Assembly (NCBI RefSeq): GCF_003713065.1
Contig: NZ_CP033433.1
Span: 2,915,001 to 2,979,000, forward strand
DNA length: 64,000 nucleotides
Direction of reading: 5' to 3'
From: Cohnella candidum
Lineage (GTDB): Bacteria > Bacillota > Bacilli > Paenibacillales > Paenibacillaceae
The translations under genes were made by a program, and so were the position numbers. Numbering within the stretch: the stretch's first letter is position 1; every line of letters begins with the position of its first letter. The notes under the pieces were generated by a model. That model had not been told where the DNA came from. It ran no database searches and was given only the letters and a program-made list of their open reading frames with translations. Below are positions 43,025 through 51,897 of this stretch, piece by piece.

Positions 43025-44416
43025 ATGAACGACCAGCAAGCGTTGGAGACGGCGATCGGGGAAATCACGGAGATCGCGCAAGGCTTCGGCCTCGATTTTT
43101 ACCCGATGCGCTACGAGATTTGTCCGTCGGACATCATCTATACGTTCGGCGCGTACGGCATGCCTACGCGTTTCAGCCATTGGAGCTTCGGCAAAACCTT
43201 CAATCGCATGAAAATGCAGTACGACCTCGGCTTGAGCAAAATTTACGAGCTCGTCATCAACTCCAATCCATGTTACGCCTTCCTCTTGGACGGCAACTCG
43301 CTCGTGCAGAACAAGCTGATCGTGGCGCATGTGCTGGCCCACTGCGATTTTTTCAAAAACAACGCGCGTTTCTCGCGGACGAACCGGAACATGGTGGAAA
43401 GCATGTCGGCGGCCGCGGAGAGAATCCGGCAGTACGAGATGGATTTCGGCGCGGAGAAAGTGGAGAAGTTCCTGGACGCCGTCATGGCGATCCAAGAGCA
43501 TATCGATCCGGTCCTTCACAAGCCTTACGGCCAGGATAAAAACCGTTATTTGGAGTGGCGGCGGCGGGAGGAGAAGGAGAGAAGCGCGAAAACGCCGCCC
43601 CCTTCCCCTTACGAGGATCTGTGGGTGCTGGACGATACGCAGACGGGAAAAGGTACCGGCGCCGAATCCGCGGCGGACGCGCGCCGCATGCCTCCGCATC
43701 CCGAGAAGGACATCGTCTGGTTCGTGCAGGAGTTTTCCCCGGTGCTGGAGGATTGGCAGCGCGACATCATGAGCATGCTCCGGGACGAAATGCTCTACTT
43801 CTGGCCGCAGATCGAAACGAAAATCATGAATGAAGGCTGGGCGACGTTCTGGCATCAGCGCATCATGCGCGAGCTGCCGCTGACGAGCGAGGAGACGGTA
43901 GAGTACGCGAAGCTGAACTCTGCGGTCGTGCAGCCGTCCCGCCATTCGCTGAATCCCTACTATTTGGGGCTTAAAATGTTCGAGGATATCGAGAAGCGCT
44001 TCGGGCGCGAGAGGATGTTCGAGGTTCGCGAGATGGATTCGGACCCGTCGTTCATCCGCAACTACATGACCAAAGAGCTCGCGGACGATCTGGATCTCTA
44101 CGTTTTCGAGAAGAAGGGGCCGGAGTGGCAGATTACCGATAAAGCCTGGGAGAACGTCCGCGATCAGCTCGTTTTCTCGCGCGTGAACGGCGGGTTTCCT
44201 TATCTTGAGGTCACGGACGGCGATTGGCAGCGGACCGGCGAGCTGTACGTCGTCCACCGTTACGAGGGAATCGAGCTCGACCTGAAATACGTAGAGCGCA
44301 CGCTCCCTTATATCGTGAAGCTTTGGGGAAAGCCGGTCCACCTGGAAACGAACGTCGACGGCAAAGGCGTCGTCTTCACTTGCGACGGCGTCAAAACGAC
44401 CCGGAAAACCGCCTGA
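43025..44416 (+). CDS. spoVR: SpoVR family sporulation protein
   Basis: A 463-residue protein of the conserved SpoVR family, needed for normal spore cortex in Bacillus; molecular activity unknown. Recognised by [20 protein letters not shown] and [14 protein letters not shown] near the N-terminus, [12 protein letters not shown] in the middle, and [14 protein letters not shown]. Start ATG 43025 (a TTG 9 bp upstream is less likely). SpoVR usually pairs with YhbH/YeaH and PrkA. PrkA is in this window at 53.3-55.2 kb but no YhbH is seen. The gene ends 3 bp from the convergent GGDEF/EAL gene with no visible terminator. Confidence 0.92.
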   Translation: MNDQQALETAIGEITEIAQGFGLDFYPMRYEICPSDIIYTFGAYGMPTRFSHWSFGKTFNRMKMQYDLGLSKIYELVINSNPCYAFLLDGNSLVQNKLIVAHVLAHCDFFKNNARFSRTNRNMVESMSAAAERIRQYEMDFGAEKVEKFLDAVMAIQEHIDPVLHKPYGQDKNRYLEWRRREEKERSAKTPPPSPYEDLWVLDDTQTGKGTGAESAADARRMPPHPEKDIVWFVQEFSPVLEDWQRDIMSMLRDEMLYFWPQIETKIMNEGWATFWHQRIMRELPLTSEETVEYAKLNSAVVQPSRHSLNPYYLGLKMFEDIEKRFGRERMFEVREMDSDPSFIRNYMTKELADDLDLYVFEKKGPEWQITDKAWENVRDQLVFSRVNGGFPYLEVTDGDWQRTGELYVVHRYEGIELDLKYVERTLPYIVKLWGKPVHLETNVDGKGVVFTCDGVKTTRKTA

Positions 44417-44419
44417 TTC

Positions 44420-46474
44420 CTACCGGAAGTACAACGCCTCCATCTGCTCCGCCGGCAAGGGCTTGCTGAAGAAGTACCCCTGCATGCGCCGGCAGCCGAG
44501 CGCGCGAAGAAACCTGATCTGTTCATCCGTCTCGACGCCTTCCGCCACGACACCGATCCGCAGGCTATCCGCCATGGCGACGACCGCCTTGATGATGGCC
44601 TCCTGGTTGGTGTCTTTTTCGATGTCGCGCACGAACGACTGGTCGATTTTCAGGGCGTGGATTTGGAACTTCTTCAAATAGCTGAGCGAGGAATACCCCG
44701 TCCCGAAATCGTCGATCGACAGCTTCACGCCGAGCGTCTTGAGCTGCTCGATTTTCGGAAGGATATCGGTCAAATTCTGCATCGCCGTGCTTTCGGTGAT
44801 TTCCAGCGTCAAGCTGCCCGGGGCGAGTCCCGTCTGCTGAAGCGTCTTCTCGACGACGGGAATGAAGTTTTCCATCAGCTGAAGGGCCGAAATGTTCACG
44901 CTCACGCCGATGTTCGGAAACCCTCTCGACTGCCACAGTTTCGTCTGGAGGCAAGCCGATTTGAGCACCCATTCGCCGATCGGAACGATCAACCCGGTTT
45001 CCTCGGCGATCGGGATCAGCTCCGCGGGCGAAACATAGCCGAGCGTCGGATGGATCCAGCGCAGCAACGCTTCGTAGCCCAGCAGTTCTCCCGACTCCGC
45101 GTCTACGATCGGCTGGTAATGCAGCAGGAGCTCGTCCCCTTTAAGCGCGTGATGAAGGGACTGCTCGAGAAACATTTTCCGGGCCAGCGTCTCGTCGAGT
45201 TTCTGGCTGAAAAATTGATAGTGCCCTTTGCCTTTCTCTTTCGCGACGTACATCGCCTGGTCCGCCTGTTTGAGCAATGTGGCCGTATCCGTGCCGTAAT
45301 CCGGAAACACGCTGATTCCGATGCTCGTCGTGACCATGAATTCCAGGTGGAACAGCTTCACCGGCTGGTGGACGGCCGCCAGCACCTTCTCGGCCGACAG
45401 GCGGATTTGCTCCTGGCTTCTCACGTTCGCAAGCACGATGGCGAATTCATCCCCGCCTTGGCGGGACACGACGTCTCCGGCGCCCGCGCAAGCCTGCAGC
45501 CTCGTCGCGATGACCTGCAGCAGCTGGTCTCCGATGTCATGACCCAGCGAGTCGTTGATGTATTTGAAGCGGTCCAAATCCAGATAGAGAACGGCCGTTT
45601 TGTTCCCCGTACCCCTGGAACGGGCGATGGCGGCGTCAAGCTTCGCCGTGAACAGAAGGCGGTTGGGCAAGCCGGTTAACGCGTCGTGATAGGCGAGATG
45701 CTGCAGCCGTTCCTCCGCCTCCTTCCGGAGCGTGACGTCCGTTGCGACGCCTTCGAGGCGGATCAGGCTGCGGGACTCGTCAAAGATCGGAATCGTATGG
45801 CTTTCGACCCACTTCACGGTGCCGTCCGGATGCACGATGCGGTGTTCAAGAAGCAGCTTTTGTCCTTTCAAGAGCAGCGGCTGCGCCTCATCGACCCTTT
45901 GGCTGTCCTCCGGATGGATTTGTTTTCTCCAATAGTCCGGGTGAGAAGCGTAAAGTTCGCGCGGGATGCCGTAAATTTTCTCGACGGCGGAAGAGACGTG
46001 AATATATCGCTGCTGCGACACGTCGAAAGCCCACGAGAGAATATCGAGATTATCGAAAATCGTCTGCAACTGGTTCCGCGACGCCGACAGCTCTTCGCCT
46101 AGACGTTTATTTTCGGTCATGTTGCTCGCTACGCCAATCGCGCCTTCGACTTTTCCGTTCACGATCAACGGGGCGGCCGTGATGCGAAGCTCGAGGAAGC
46201 TTCCGTTCTTATGCTTAAGGGAGAGGTCGATCACCTCGTGTCTGCCGGCCAATATTCTATGGAAATGGGCGATGACGCGCTGCAAGTCCTTCTCCGCGAT
46301 GATCGGCATAAATGCCATCGAGAGAAGCTCCTCTTGAGAATAACCCGTCAGTTCGGCAGCTGCCCGATTGACAAGGAAGAATTGGCCATCCGTTCCGATC
46401 GCATAGCACGCTTCCGGATTGTTTTGGAAGAGGGATTGGAAAACCTCGAACTGTTGTCGGACGTCGTTCATCAT
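44420..46474 (-). CDS. PAS-PAS-GGDEF-EAL cyclic-di-GMP signalling protein
   Basis: A 684-residue cytoplasmic protein; the start pair ATGATG at 46474 follows AAGGGAG. Two PAS domains (about 5-120 and 130-250) precede GGDEF (about 260-420, intact RQGGDEFAIVL) and EAL (about 430-680, with YEALLRW, LEITEST, IDDFGTGYSSL and KIDQSFV). Both catalytic motif sets are intact, so it may make or degrade c-di-GMP depending on the PAS state. It has no transmembrane segment and no operon partner; the divergent neighbour is an SDR. Confidence 0.92.
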   Translation of the reverse strand: MMNDVRQQFEVFQSLFQNNPEACYAIGTDGQFFLVNRAAAELTGYSQEELLSMAFMPIIAEKDLQRVIAHFHRILAGRHEVIDLSLKHKNGSFLELRITAAPLIVNGKVEGAIGVASNMTENKRLGEELSASRNQLQTIFDNLDILSWAFDVSQQRYIHVSSAVEKIYGIPRELYASHPDYWRKQIHPEDSQRVDEAQPLLLKGQKLLLEHRIVHPDGTVKWVESHTIPIFDESRSLIRLEGVATDVTLRKEAEERLQHLAYHDALTGLPNRLLFTAKLDAAIARSRGTGNKTAVLYLDLDRFKYINDSLGHDIGDQLLQVIATRLQACAGAGDVVSRQGGDEFAIVLANVRSQEQIRLSAEKVLAAVHQPVKLFHLEFMVTTSIGISVFPDYGTDTATLLKQADQAMYVAKEKGKGHYQFFSQKLDETLARKMFLEQSLHHALKGDELLLHYQPIVDAESGELLGYEALLRWIHPTLGYVSPAELIPIAEETGLIVPIGEWVLKSACLQTKLWQSRGFPNIGVSVNISALQLMENFIPVVEKTLQQTGLAPGSLTLEITESTAMQNLTDILPKIEQLKTLGVKLSIDDFGTGYSSLSYLKKFQIHALKIDQSFVRDIEKDTNQEAIIKAVVAMADSLRIGVVAEGVETDEQIRFLRALGCRRMQGYFFSKPLPAEQMEALYFR

Positions 46475-46626
46475 GTTGCGTGACTCCCTTGGTGTTTGGC
46501 TGTTCCGTATAATTCGACATCTTTCGAGGCTTCCCCTGCCTGGAACGGCAAATTCGCCTGCGTAACTTCCGCGTGAATGGTTTAACCTACTCCTAGAAAC
46601 AAGATCCACGAAAGGAGCGGTTATCC

Positions 46627-47511
46627 ATGACAACGGATCAGAACCCGCCTGTGCCCTCACGCCCCAGCTCATTCCCGGAGCAGCACCAGAACCGCCAGCC
46701 CGGCCTGGAGAAAGACATGACGCCGCTGCCCGAGTCCGAATCGCCTCTTTACCGTCCGGGCGGCAAGCTGAAAGGCAAAACCGCGCTCATCAGCGGCGGC
46801 GACAGCGGGATCGGAAAAGCCGTCGCGATCGCGTTCGCGAAAGAAGGAGCGGACGTGGCGATTTTCTACCTGAACGAAGAAACCGACGCCCGCGAAACAA
46901 AAAAGCAAATCGAAGCCGAAGGACGGCAATGCCTTCTGCTTGAAGGGGATATCGGCGATCCCGCGGTCTGCAAACGGTCCGTGGATGAGACGGTCAAAAC
47001 ATTCGGAAAACTGGACGTTCTCGTCAACAACGCAGCCGAGCAGCACCCCCAAGACAAGCTGGAGCAGATCACGCCCGAACAGCTGGAGCGGACGTTCCGG
47101 ACGAACGTCTTCGGCATGTTCTATCTGACGCAGGCGGCGATGCCCCATCTGAAATCCGGCGCCAGCATCATCAACACGGCTTCCATAACGGCTTACAAGG
47201 GAAGCCCCGCCTTGCTGGACTATTCTTCGACCAAAGGCGCGATCGTTGCCTTCACCCGCTCATTGTCGATGAATCTCGCCGGACAAGGAATCCGCGTCAA
47301 CGCCGTGGCTCCCGGGCCGATTTGGACGCCGCTGATTCCGTCCACGTTCGACGAGCAGAAGGTGGCCAAATTCGGTGCGGACACGCCGATGAAACGCGCC
47401 GGCCAACCCGACGAGCTGGCTCCCGCCTATGTCTATCTGGCCTGCGAGGATTCCTCGTACATGTCCGGCCAGACGCTGCACGTCAACGGCGGAGAAATCG
47501 TAAACGGATAA
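46627..47511 (+). CDS. Short-chain dehydrogenase/reductase (YhdF/YhxC-like)
   Basis: A 294-residue SDR. The N-terminal 45 residues are a Pro/Gln-rich extension (PSSFPEQHQNRQPGLEKDM) common in this stress-associated subgroup. The NAD(P) motif is SGGDSGIGKA, the stability motif NNAA, and the catalytic Tyr/Lys YSSTKGA. The C-terminal SGQTLHVNGG is typical of glucose-1-dehydrogenase-like SDRs. AAAGGAG precedes the ATG. Substrate unknown. Confidence 0.9.
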   Translation: MTTDQNPPVPSRPSSFPEQHQNRQPGLEKDMTPLPESESPLYRPGGKLKGKTALISGGDSGIGKAVAIAFAKEGADVAIFYLNEETDARETKKQIEAEGRQCLLLEGDIGDPAVCKRSVDETVKTFGKLDVLVNNAAEQHPQDKLEQITPEQLERTFRTNVFGMFYLTQAAMPHLKSGASIINTASITAYKGSPALLDYSSTKGAIVAFTRSLSMNLAGQGIRVNAVAPGPIWTPLIPSTFDEQKVAKFGADTPMKRAGQPDELAPAYVYLACEDSSYMSGQTLHVNGGEIVNG

Positions 47512-47535
47512 CCGCTGCTTCTGCGCAGAAACGCG

Positions 47536-47573
47536 AAACCGGCACCCGAACGGATGGGGTGCCGGTTTTTTTG
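47536..47573 (+). terminator. Intrinsic terminator of the SDR gene
   Basis: An 11-bp stem AACCGGCACCC with its near-complement GGGGTGCCGGTT, followed by seven T. Confidence 0.88.
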
Positions 47574-47579
47574 TGACTA

Positions 47580-48932
47580 TTAATGAATGAGTACAGATTC
47601 TTTGAGCCGCACCGCCCGAAAATCGGTCCGGTAATAGCGGATCATCACCGCCGTTCCGAGCACGGTCAGGAAGCCGTACAAGGCGAGCCATGCTCCCATG
47701 CTTCCGCCATGCAGCACGTTCACGAACAGGTACGTGAGCGGAACGAAAAGCAGCCAGCTGCAGATCAACGAGGCTTTCATCAGGAAGGAGGTGTCCCCGA
47801 TCCCCCGCAAACCTCCGGCGTAGAAGTTATAGAAGCCGTCGAAAATTTGGAGGTAGGCCGATACCGAGATGAGGAACGCGGCAAGCTCCGCGACGGCCGC
47901 ATCTTTCGTGTACAGTCCCGCGATGTTCTCGGCCCAGATGAGCTCGGCCGTTCCAAGGAGCAGTAAAAACAACGTCCCGAGCATGGCGGTATGCGTGCCG
48001 GCGCGCCGGGCTTCGTCCGGCTGCCGGCTTCCGACACCCTGACCGACCAGGATCGTCGCCGTGGAACCGAAAGCGAATGCGGGCATGAACCCGAACGACA
48101 TGATGCTGAGCGATACCTCATTGGCGGCCAGCGCCACTTCCCCGAGTTGAATGACGAACGCGGTGAAGATGAACATCGAGATGCTCATCGAAAATTCCAT
48201 CATGCCGAGCTTCCCGCTTTCCCGGCCGATCAGGCCGAGCTCTCCCCAATCCGGCTTCGGCAGGCTTCGCGTCCGGAACTTCCGGTGCATCGGTCCCCAG
48301 AAGACGCCCAGGCAGGCAATCAGACCGACCGACTCTCCGATCAGCATGGCGTAACCGGCGCCGGGCAGACCCATTTCGGGGAATCCCCAATGTCCGTAGG
48401 TCAGCCCGTAGGTTAATCCGACGATGACGAGATTGGACAGAATGGAAATGATCATGGATGTCCGGGTATCGCCGACGCCCCGGAAAAATCCGTGGAAAAC
48501 GAAGCTGACCATGCCGATCGCCATTGCGTAAAAACGAAGCTCCAAATAGCGATCGCCGGCGGCAATCAGGGAAGGCGAACCTCCCGTCCATTTTAGAATC
48601 AGTCCGCCTGCCAACCACCCGGTTAAGGTAATCACCATACCGACGGCCAAGCTGACGCCAAGCGCCAGATAAGTTCGGCGGATCCCCTTCGGCATGTCGC
48701 CGGATCCGTAGTTTTGGGCGACCAGATAGTTGATCGAGTGGCCGATGCCGGAGAAGATGGCGAAAACGTTGTACATGATGATGTTGGAGACTCCGACGAC
48801 GCCGATGATCAGAGCGCCCAAATCCCCGACCATGATCAAACATATCGTGCCGGTCAGCGTCTGCGTGGCGAATGCGAACAGCGAAGGAAGCGCCAGCACG
48901 AGTATCTTTTTCCATTGTCTCAGCAGCTGCAT
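47580..48932 (-). CDS. MATE family efflux transporter
   Basis: A 450-residue multidrug/toxin exporter with twelve predicted helices in two halves. Family features include LALPSLFAFATQTLTGTICL in helix 1, FHGFFRGVGDTRTSM (about 145-159), and the second-half counterpart GGLRGIGDTSFLM (about 366-378). It is driven by Na+ or H+; the substrate is not predictable. Start ATG 48932 after AAGGAAAG. It is convergent with the SDR gene. Confidence 0.9.
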   Translation of the reverse strand: MQLLRQWKKILVLALPSLFAFATQTLTGTICLIMVGDLGALIIGVVGVSNIIMYNVFAIFSGIGHSINYLVAQNYGSGDMPKGIRRTYLALGVSLAVGMVITLTGWLAGGLILKWTGGSPSLIAAGDRYLELRFYAMAIGMVSFVFHGFFRGVGDTRTSMIISILSNLVIVGLTYGLTYGHWGFPEMGLPGAGYAMLIGESVGLIACLGVFWGPMHRKFRTRSLPKPDWGELGLIGRESGKLGMMEFSMSISMFIFTAFVIQLGEVALAANEVSLSIMSFGFMPAFAFGSTATILVGQGVGSRQPDEARRAGTHTAMLGTLFLLLLGTAELIWAENIAGLYTKDAAVAELAAFLISVSAYLQIFDGFYNFYAGGLRGIGDTSFLMKASLICSWLLFVPLTYLFVNVLHGGSMGAWLALYGFLTVLGTAVMIRYYRTDFRAVRLKESVLIH

Positions 48933-49003
48933 CGCGGCATCTTTCCTTCCGGTCGTTTGGTGTTCCCATTCTGCCCCAGAACGCCGGTACTGTCAATGAA
49001 GGG

Positions 49004-49783
49004 TTAAGAGAGTCCGTCGATCTTCACCGCATGGATGAGCAATCGCCGGTATTCGATGATCCATGCGCCTTCATGGTAATATTTCCGCTTCAGAAGCTCC
49101 GCGGATTCCGCGAACCATTCCGCTTTTTCACTTTGCGTCGCGCCCGGTATGAGGGCTCCGCCGAACATCTCCAGCCACCTCAACATCCCGTCTTCCCCGT
49201 CCAACCGGGTCGGCCGTTCGAACAGCATCGCGTTCCTCACCTCGAAGCCCACGCTTTCCAGGAGCGAGGCGTATTCCCCGACGCTCGGAAAATACCACGG
49301 CATCACGCCGACATCTTCCCGCCCATGTCGCTTCAAAGTTTGATTCATGGCCTTGATCACGCATTTCACGTTGCCCCGGCCCCCGAATTCCGCCGCTAGT
49401 CGCCCGCCGGGCTTGAGGCATTCCGCCATCGCCCGCGCTGCGCCTTCCGCATCTTTCATCCAATGGAGAGCGGCGTTGCTGAAGACGGCGTCGAACCGCT
49501 CGGCCGGCCGCCATGTCTTCGCATCGGCGCAGTGGAACACAAGCTTCGGATACTTGGTACGCGCCCGATCGATCATTTCCGGGGAAATGTCCACCCCTTC
49601 GACAACGGCGCCTTCCTCCGCGATTCGAGCCGCCAAATCGCCGGTACCGCAGCCGAAATCCAAAATCCTCTCTCCCGGTTTGGGGTCGAGCCACGACATG
49701 GCGTCCTGACCGTATCGGGAAACGAATCCCATCGACTTGTCGTACCCTTCCGCATCCCAGTGAACCCTTTGACCGTTTTCCAT
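49004..49783 (-). CDS. Class I SAM-dependent methyltransferase
   Basis: A 259-residue enzyme. Motif I is ILDFGCGTGDLAARI (about 35-49), motif II VEGVDIS, motif IV FDAVFSNAALHWM (about 93-105), and the post-motif LKPGGRLAAEFGG. The order and HW motif resemble trans-aconitate methyltransferase-like enzymes, but the acceptor is not known. GGAGG precedes the ATG. No operon partner. Confidence 0.88.
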   Translation of the reverse strand: MENGQRVHWDAEGYDKSMGFVSRYGQDAMSWLDPKPGERILDFGCGTGDLAARIAEEGAVVEGVDISPEMIDRARTKYPKLVFHCADAKTWRPAERFDAVFSNAALHWMKDAEGAARAMAECLKPGGRLAAEFGGRGNVKCVIKAMNQTLKRHGREDVGVMPWYFPSVGEYASLLESVGFEVRNAMLFERPTRLDGEDGMLRWLEMFGGALIPGATQSEKAEWFAESAELLKRKYYHEGAWIIEYRRLLIHAVKIDGLS

Positions 49784-49935
49784 ATCCCCGCCTCCTCACG
49801 TTTCTGTGATTCGGTTATACCACGCGAGAGCATGATCGAGGAAATATATAAAACATATCAACTTAATAGTTTTTAACTATAGTTACAAAACAAAAAAAGA
49901 GGCCTGATCGCCCCTCCGTCTTCTTCCGTTTTTCC

Positions 49936-49978
49936 TTCCGCCCGGACATAAAACGCGTGTTTCTCTGCCCGGGCGGAA
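49936..49978 (-). terminator. Stem-loop downstream of the LytTR gene
   Basis: A 10-bp stem TTCCGCCCGG/CCGGGCGGAA lies just after the stop at 49993. It lacks an immediate T run; a T-rich stretch follows about 35 nt further on the minus strand (near 49892-49898). Confidence 0.45.
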
Positions 49979-49992
49979 AGCTTCAAATAGAG

Positions 49993-50379
49993 TTACCCTT
50001 TTCCGAACAACGGTTTTCGCACTGGCTTGTAAGTCGCTTGAGACTCTTTCGACAAATGCTGAACCTTGCTTACGTTGGCTTCGGATACCGTCGCGAACTG
50101 GCTGTCCTTCGACCAGGGATTTTCGAAATACACCCTTCTGGCTTTCGGGTCGAAGGCTTGGACGTGGTTCATGTTGACGAGGTTCGTTCGGTCCAATCTT
50201 TCAAAACCGACGTCTTTGAAAAGAATTTGAAGCTCTTCCATCGTAGTGGGATAGAAATACATGCCGTCCTTCGTATGAAACTCCGGACCGTCGGCTGTTG
50301 GCCGAATGGCAATCAAATCCTCGATATTCACCGTGCAAAGATTCCCGTCCCGATCAAGCAGCCGAATTTGCTCCGACAT
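49993..50379 (-). CDS. Stand-alone LytTR DNA-binding protein (no receiver domain)
   Basis: A 128-residue protein with a LytTR-type domain. The segment YPTTMEELQILFKDVGFERL matches the typical R-x-L-x-L-x-x-F region, followed by DRTNLVNMNHVQAFD and RRVYFEN. There is no REC domain, so it cannot be phosphorylated like AgrA. It is the last gene of the agr-like minus-strand operon. It may bind the direct repeats at 51830-51859. AGGAGGG precedes the ATG. Confidence 0.82.
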   Translation of the reverse strand: MSEQIRLLDRDGNLCTVNIEDLIAIRPTADGPEFHTKDGMYFYPTTMEELQILFKDVGFERLDRTNLVNMNHVQAFDPKARRVYFENPWSKDSQFATVSEANVSKVQHLSKESQATYKPVRKPLFGKG

Positions 50380-50411
50380 GATTTCTTCCCTCCTAGACGT
50401 GTTTTACAGCC

Positions 50412-50534
50412 TTACTTCTTCAGTTCTGCCGGAATTTCCGGGCGGTGGATCGCAAACAGGGAAGCCGTGCTGACGAATACGACCGCGAACACTGCCAGCA
50501 GCTTCGAAACGCCGATGACCACTTTTTTGCTCAT
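50412..50534 (-). CDS. agrD: AgrD-like cyclic lactone autoinducer precursor with serine at the ring position
   Basis: A 40-residue peptide beginning MSKKVVIGVSKLL, with an amphipathic helix (3-21), then STASLFAI and the tail HRPEIPAELKK. The tail matches the conserved P-x-P-x-EL processing segment of AgrD. Lined up on that tail, residues S25-L26-F27-A28-I29 occupy the place of the staphylococcal thiolactone ring, with Ser replacing Cys and thus predicting an ester lactone. A strong AAAGGAGGTGA precedes the ATG, and agrB ends 4 bp upstream. There is no other Cys/Ser candidate ending five residues before the tail. Confidence 0.8.
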   Translation of the reverse strand: MSKKVVIGVSKLLAVFAVVFVSTASLFAIHRPEIPAELKK

Positions 50535-50538
50535 GTTA

Positions 50539-51057
50539 TCACCTCCTTTGCAGGCGGATTAATGTCGCGGCTTGGATCGCGAAAACGACGCAAACCGTGT
50601 CATTCATGATAAGGAAATTCGACAGGACGATCGCTATCGAAATCAGTTTCAAATAGATGAAGTATTTGCTGGGGATCCGGGCTTGTCCTTCGATATTGGA
50701 AGGAGCATAGATCAGAACCAATACCGCGCTGAGCGTGCCGATGCCCCACATCCAACTCTCGTTCAAAGGAATATGAGGGGCTGACGCGATCAAAAGCGTG
50801 GAAACGATCGAACAATGGAGCGCTTTCCGCATATGCAAGCCGCCGGAGAAAAACCTCAAAAAAGCAAACGCGCCGAACGCCAGCATGGATTCCGCGAACG
50901 TCGAGGTCACAAGACCTGCCACTCCGACTAACACGATTACGACCAAGGTGTTCATGATCGCTTCCAAACTGAATTTCATGACTTCGACGCTTGCCGTCTT
51001 TTCCGGATCCACTCTCTTGATCGCTTGGGCAATTCGCAGTGCCAACGATTCAACCAT
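50539..51057 (-). CDS. agrB: AgrB-family membrane peptidase
   Basis: A 172-residue membrane endopeptidase that cleaves and cyclises AgrD. The catalytic motif GGLHMRKALHC gives His and Cys with the family spacing (x6). It starts MVESLALRIAQAIKRVDPE, matching the usual N-terminus; ATG 51069 is an alternative 12 bp upstream. Four to five transmembrane helices follow. Its start overlaps the upstream sensor-like gene by 8 bp. Confidence 0.9.
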   Translation of the reverse strand: MVESLALRIAQAIKRVDPEKTASVEVMKFSLEAIMNTLVVIVLVGVAGLVTSTFAESMLAFGAFAFLRFFSGGLHMRKALHCSIVSTLLIASAPHIPLNESWMWGIGTLSAVLVLIYAPSNIEGQARIPSKYFIYLKLISIAIVLSNFLIMNDTVCVVFAIQAATLIRLQRR

Positions 51058-51712
51058 TGTCCTTCGCATCCCTTTGTAGGCATAGGAACATCAGACCGAT
51101 CAGTGCGACGAATAACAAAATGGATATCATCAGGTAAGGGGGCTTGCTGGATCTGTATAGCAGGAAGTTAGCCGCGAAAGTCAGAATCACCGAAAACGTG
51201 ATGAGTAAAAACAACGGTCGGTTTTCCTTGACGAAAATTTTGCTTCGCTTGGATCTGCTTTGATGATCGATAAAACTAAACCCGCCTTTTTGCCAATGGA
51301 TAAAAAGACTGATCAACAGCATCATTAAGGACGAGATCGATTGAATCACGAAAGATTCCGTCGTATAAGGTTCTATTTCGGTGTGGCCGGTAAAGTGGAT
51401 GACGCCGATAATCGTGACCCACTGCACGATGTAGTTGATGACGTAGCCGGTGATCACCATGATCATCGAATTGAAAATATGTATGCGCAGCAAGAATGCG
51501 ACGAAGCAAACGAGGATCACAGCTTGAATCAAAGCGGATACCGCTTGAAGCGACTCGGTCTGCAACGAATTGGAGACCAGACTCAATACGACTGAAAACA
51601 CACCGAACTTAAGCAGATTTTCTTGCAAACTGAAACGAAAGAGAGAGAGCACGAAAATGACAAATGATAGGTTCTCTAAAGTGGAGAAGAACACAAAACC
51701 CAAGTAGCTCAT
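51050..51712 (-). CDS. Kinase-less paralogue of the AgrC sensor domain
   Basis: A 220-residue membrane protein (start ATG 51712, GGGGGA upstream) with about six transmembrane helices and no kinase domain. Its N-terminus aligns by eye with the sensor part of the divergent AgrC-like kinase: FVLSLFRFSLQENLL against FVFSFLQPQPKRLLQ, then FSVVLSLVSNSLQ against FAVIHSLYTDSLQ. It may bind the same peptide, act as a partner or decoy of the receptor, or serve in immunity. It is the first gene of the agrB-agrD-LytTR operon. Confidence 0.7.
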   Translation of the reverse strand: MSYLGFVFFSTLENLSFVIFVLSLFRFSLQENLLKFGVFSVVLSLVSNSLQTESLQAVSALIQAVILVCFVAFLLRIHIFNSMIMVITGYVINYIVQWVTIIGVIHFTGHTEIEPYTTESFVIQSISSLMMLLISLFIHWQKGGFSFIDHQSRSKRSKIFVKENRPLFLLITFSVILTFAANFLLYRSSKPPYLMISILLFVALIGLMFLCLQRDAKDNG

Positions 51713-51761
51713 GAAGCGAAGTTCCCCCGACATTGAAGTACAGTACTCTCTTGATAGTTCT

Positions 51762-51859
51762 ATTCTACCAGAGTTCTTGAAAAACGCGCGAATAATTTTT
51801 CGCATTGAGATTCACCGTCAAACGTGATATGGTCACATTATTCGACAAGTGGCGACATT
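51762..51859. promoter_or_regulatory. Divergent agr-like control region
   Basis: A minus-strand -10 TAGAAT (51767-51762) lacks a good -35. Two direct repeats TGGTCACATT (51830-51839) and TGGCGACATT (51850-51859) are 20 bp apart, close to two helical turns as for LytTR sites. They lie between the sensor-like/agrBD operon and the agrC-like kinase. Confidence 0.45.
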
Positions 51860-51897
51860 TTCCACTCAGAACGATTCACCAAAAAGGATGATACGCC

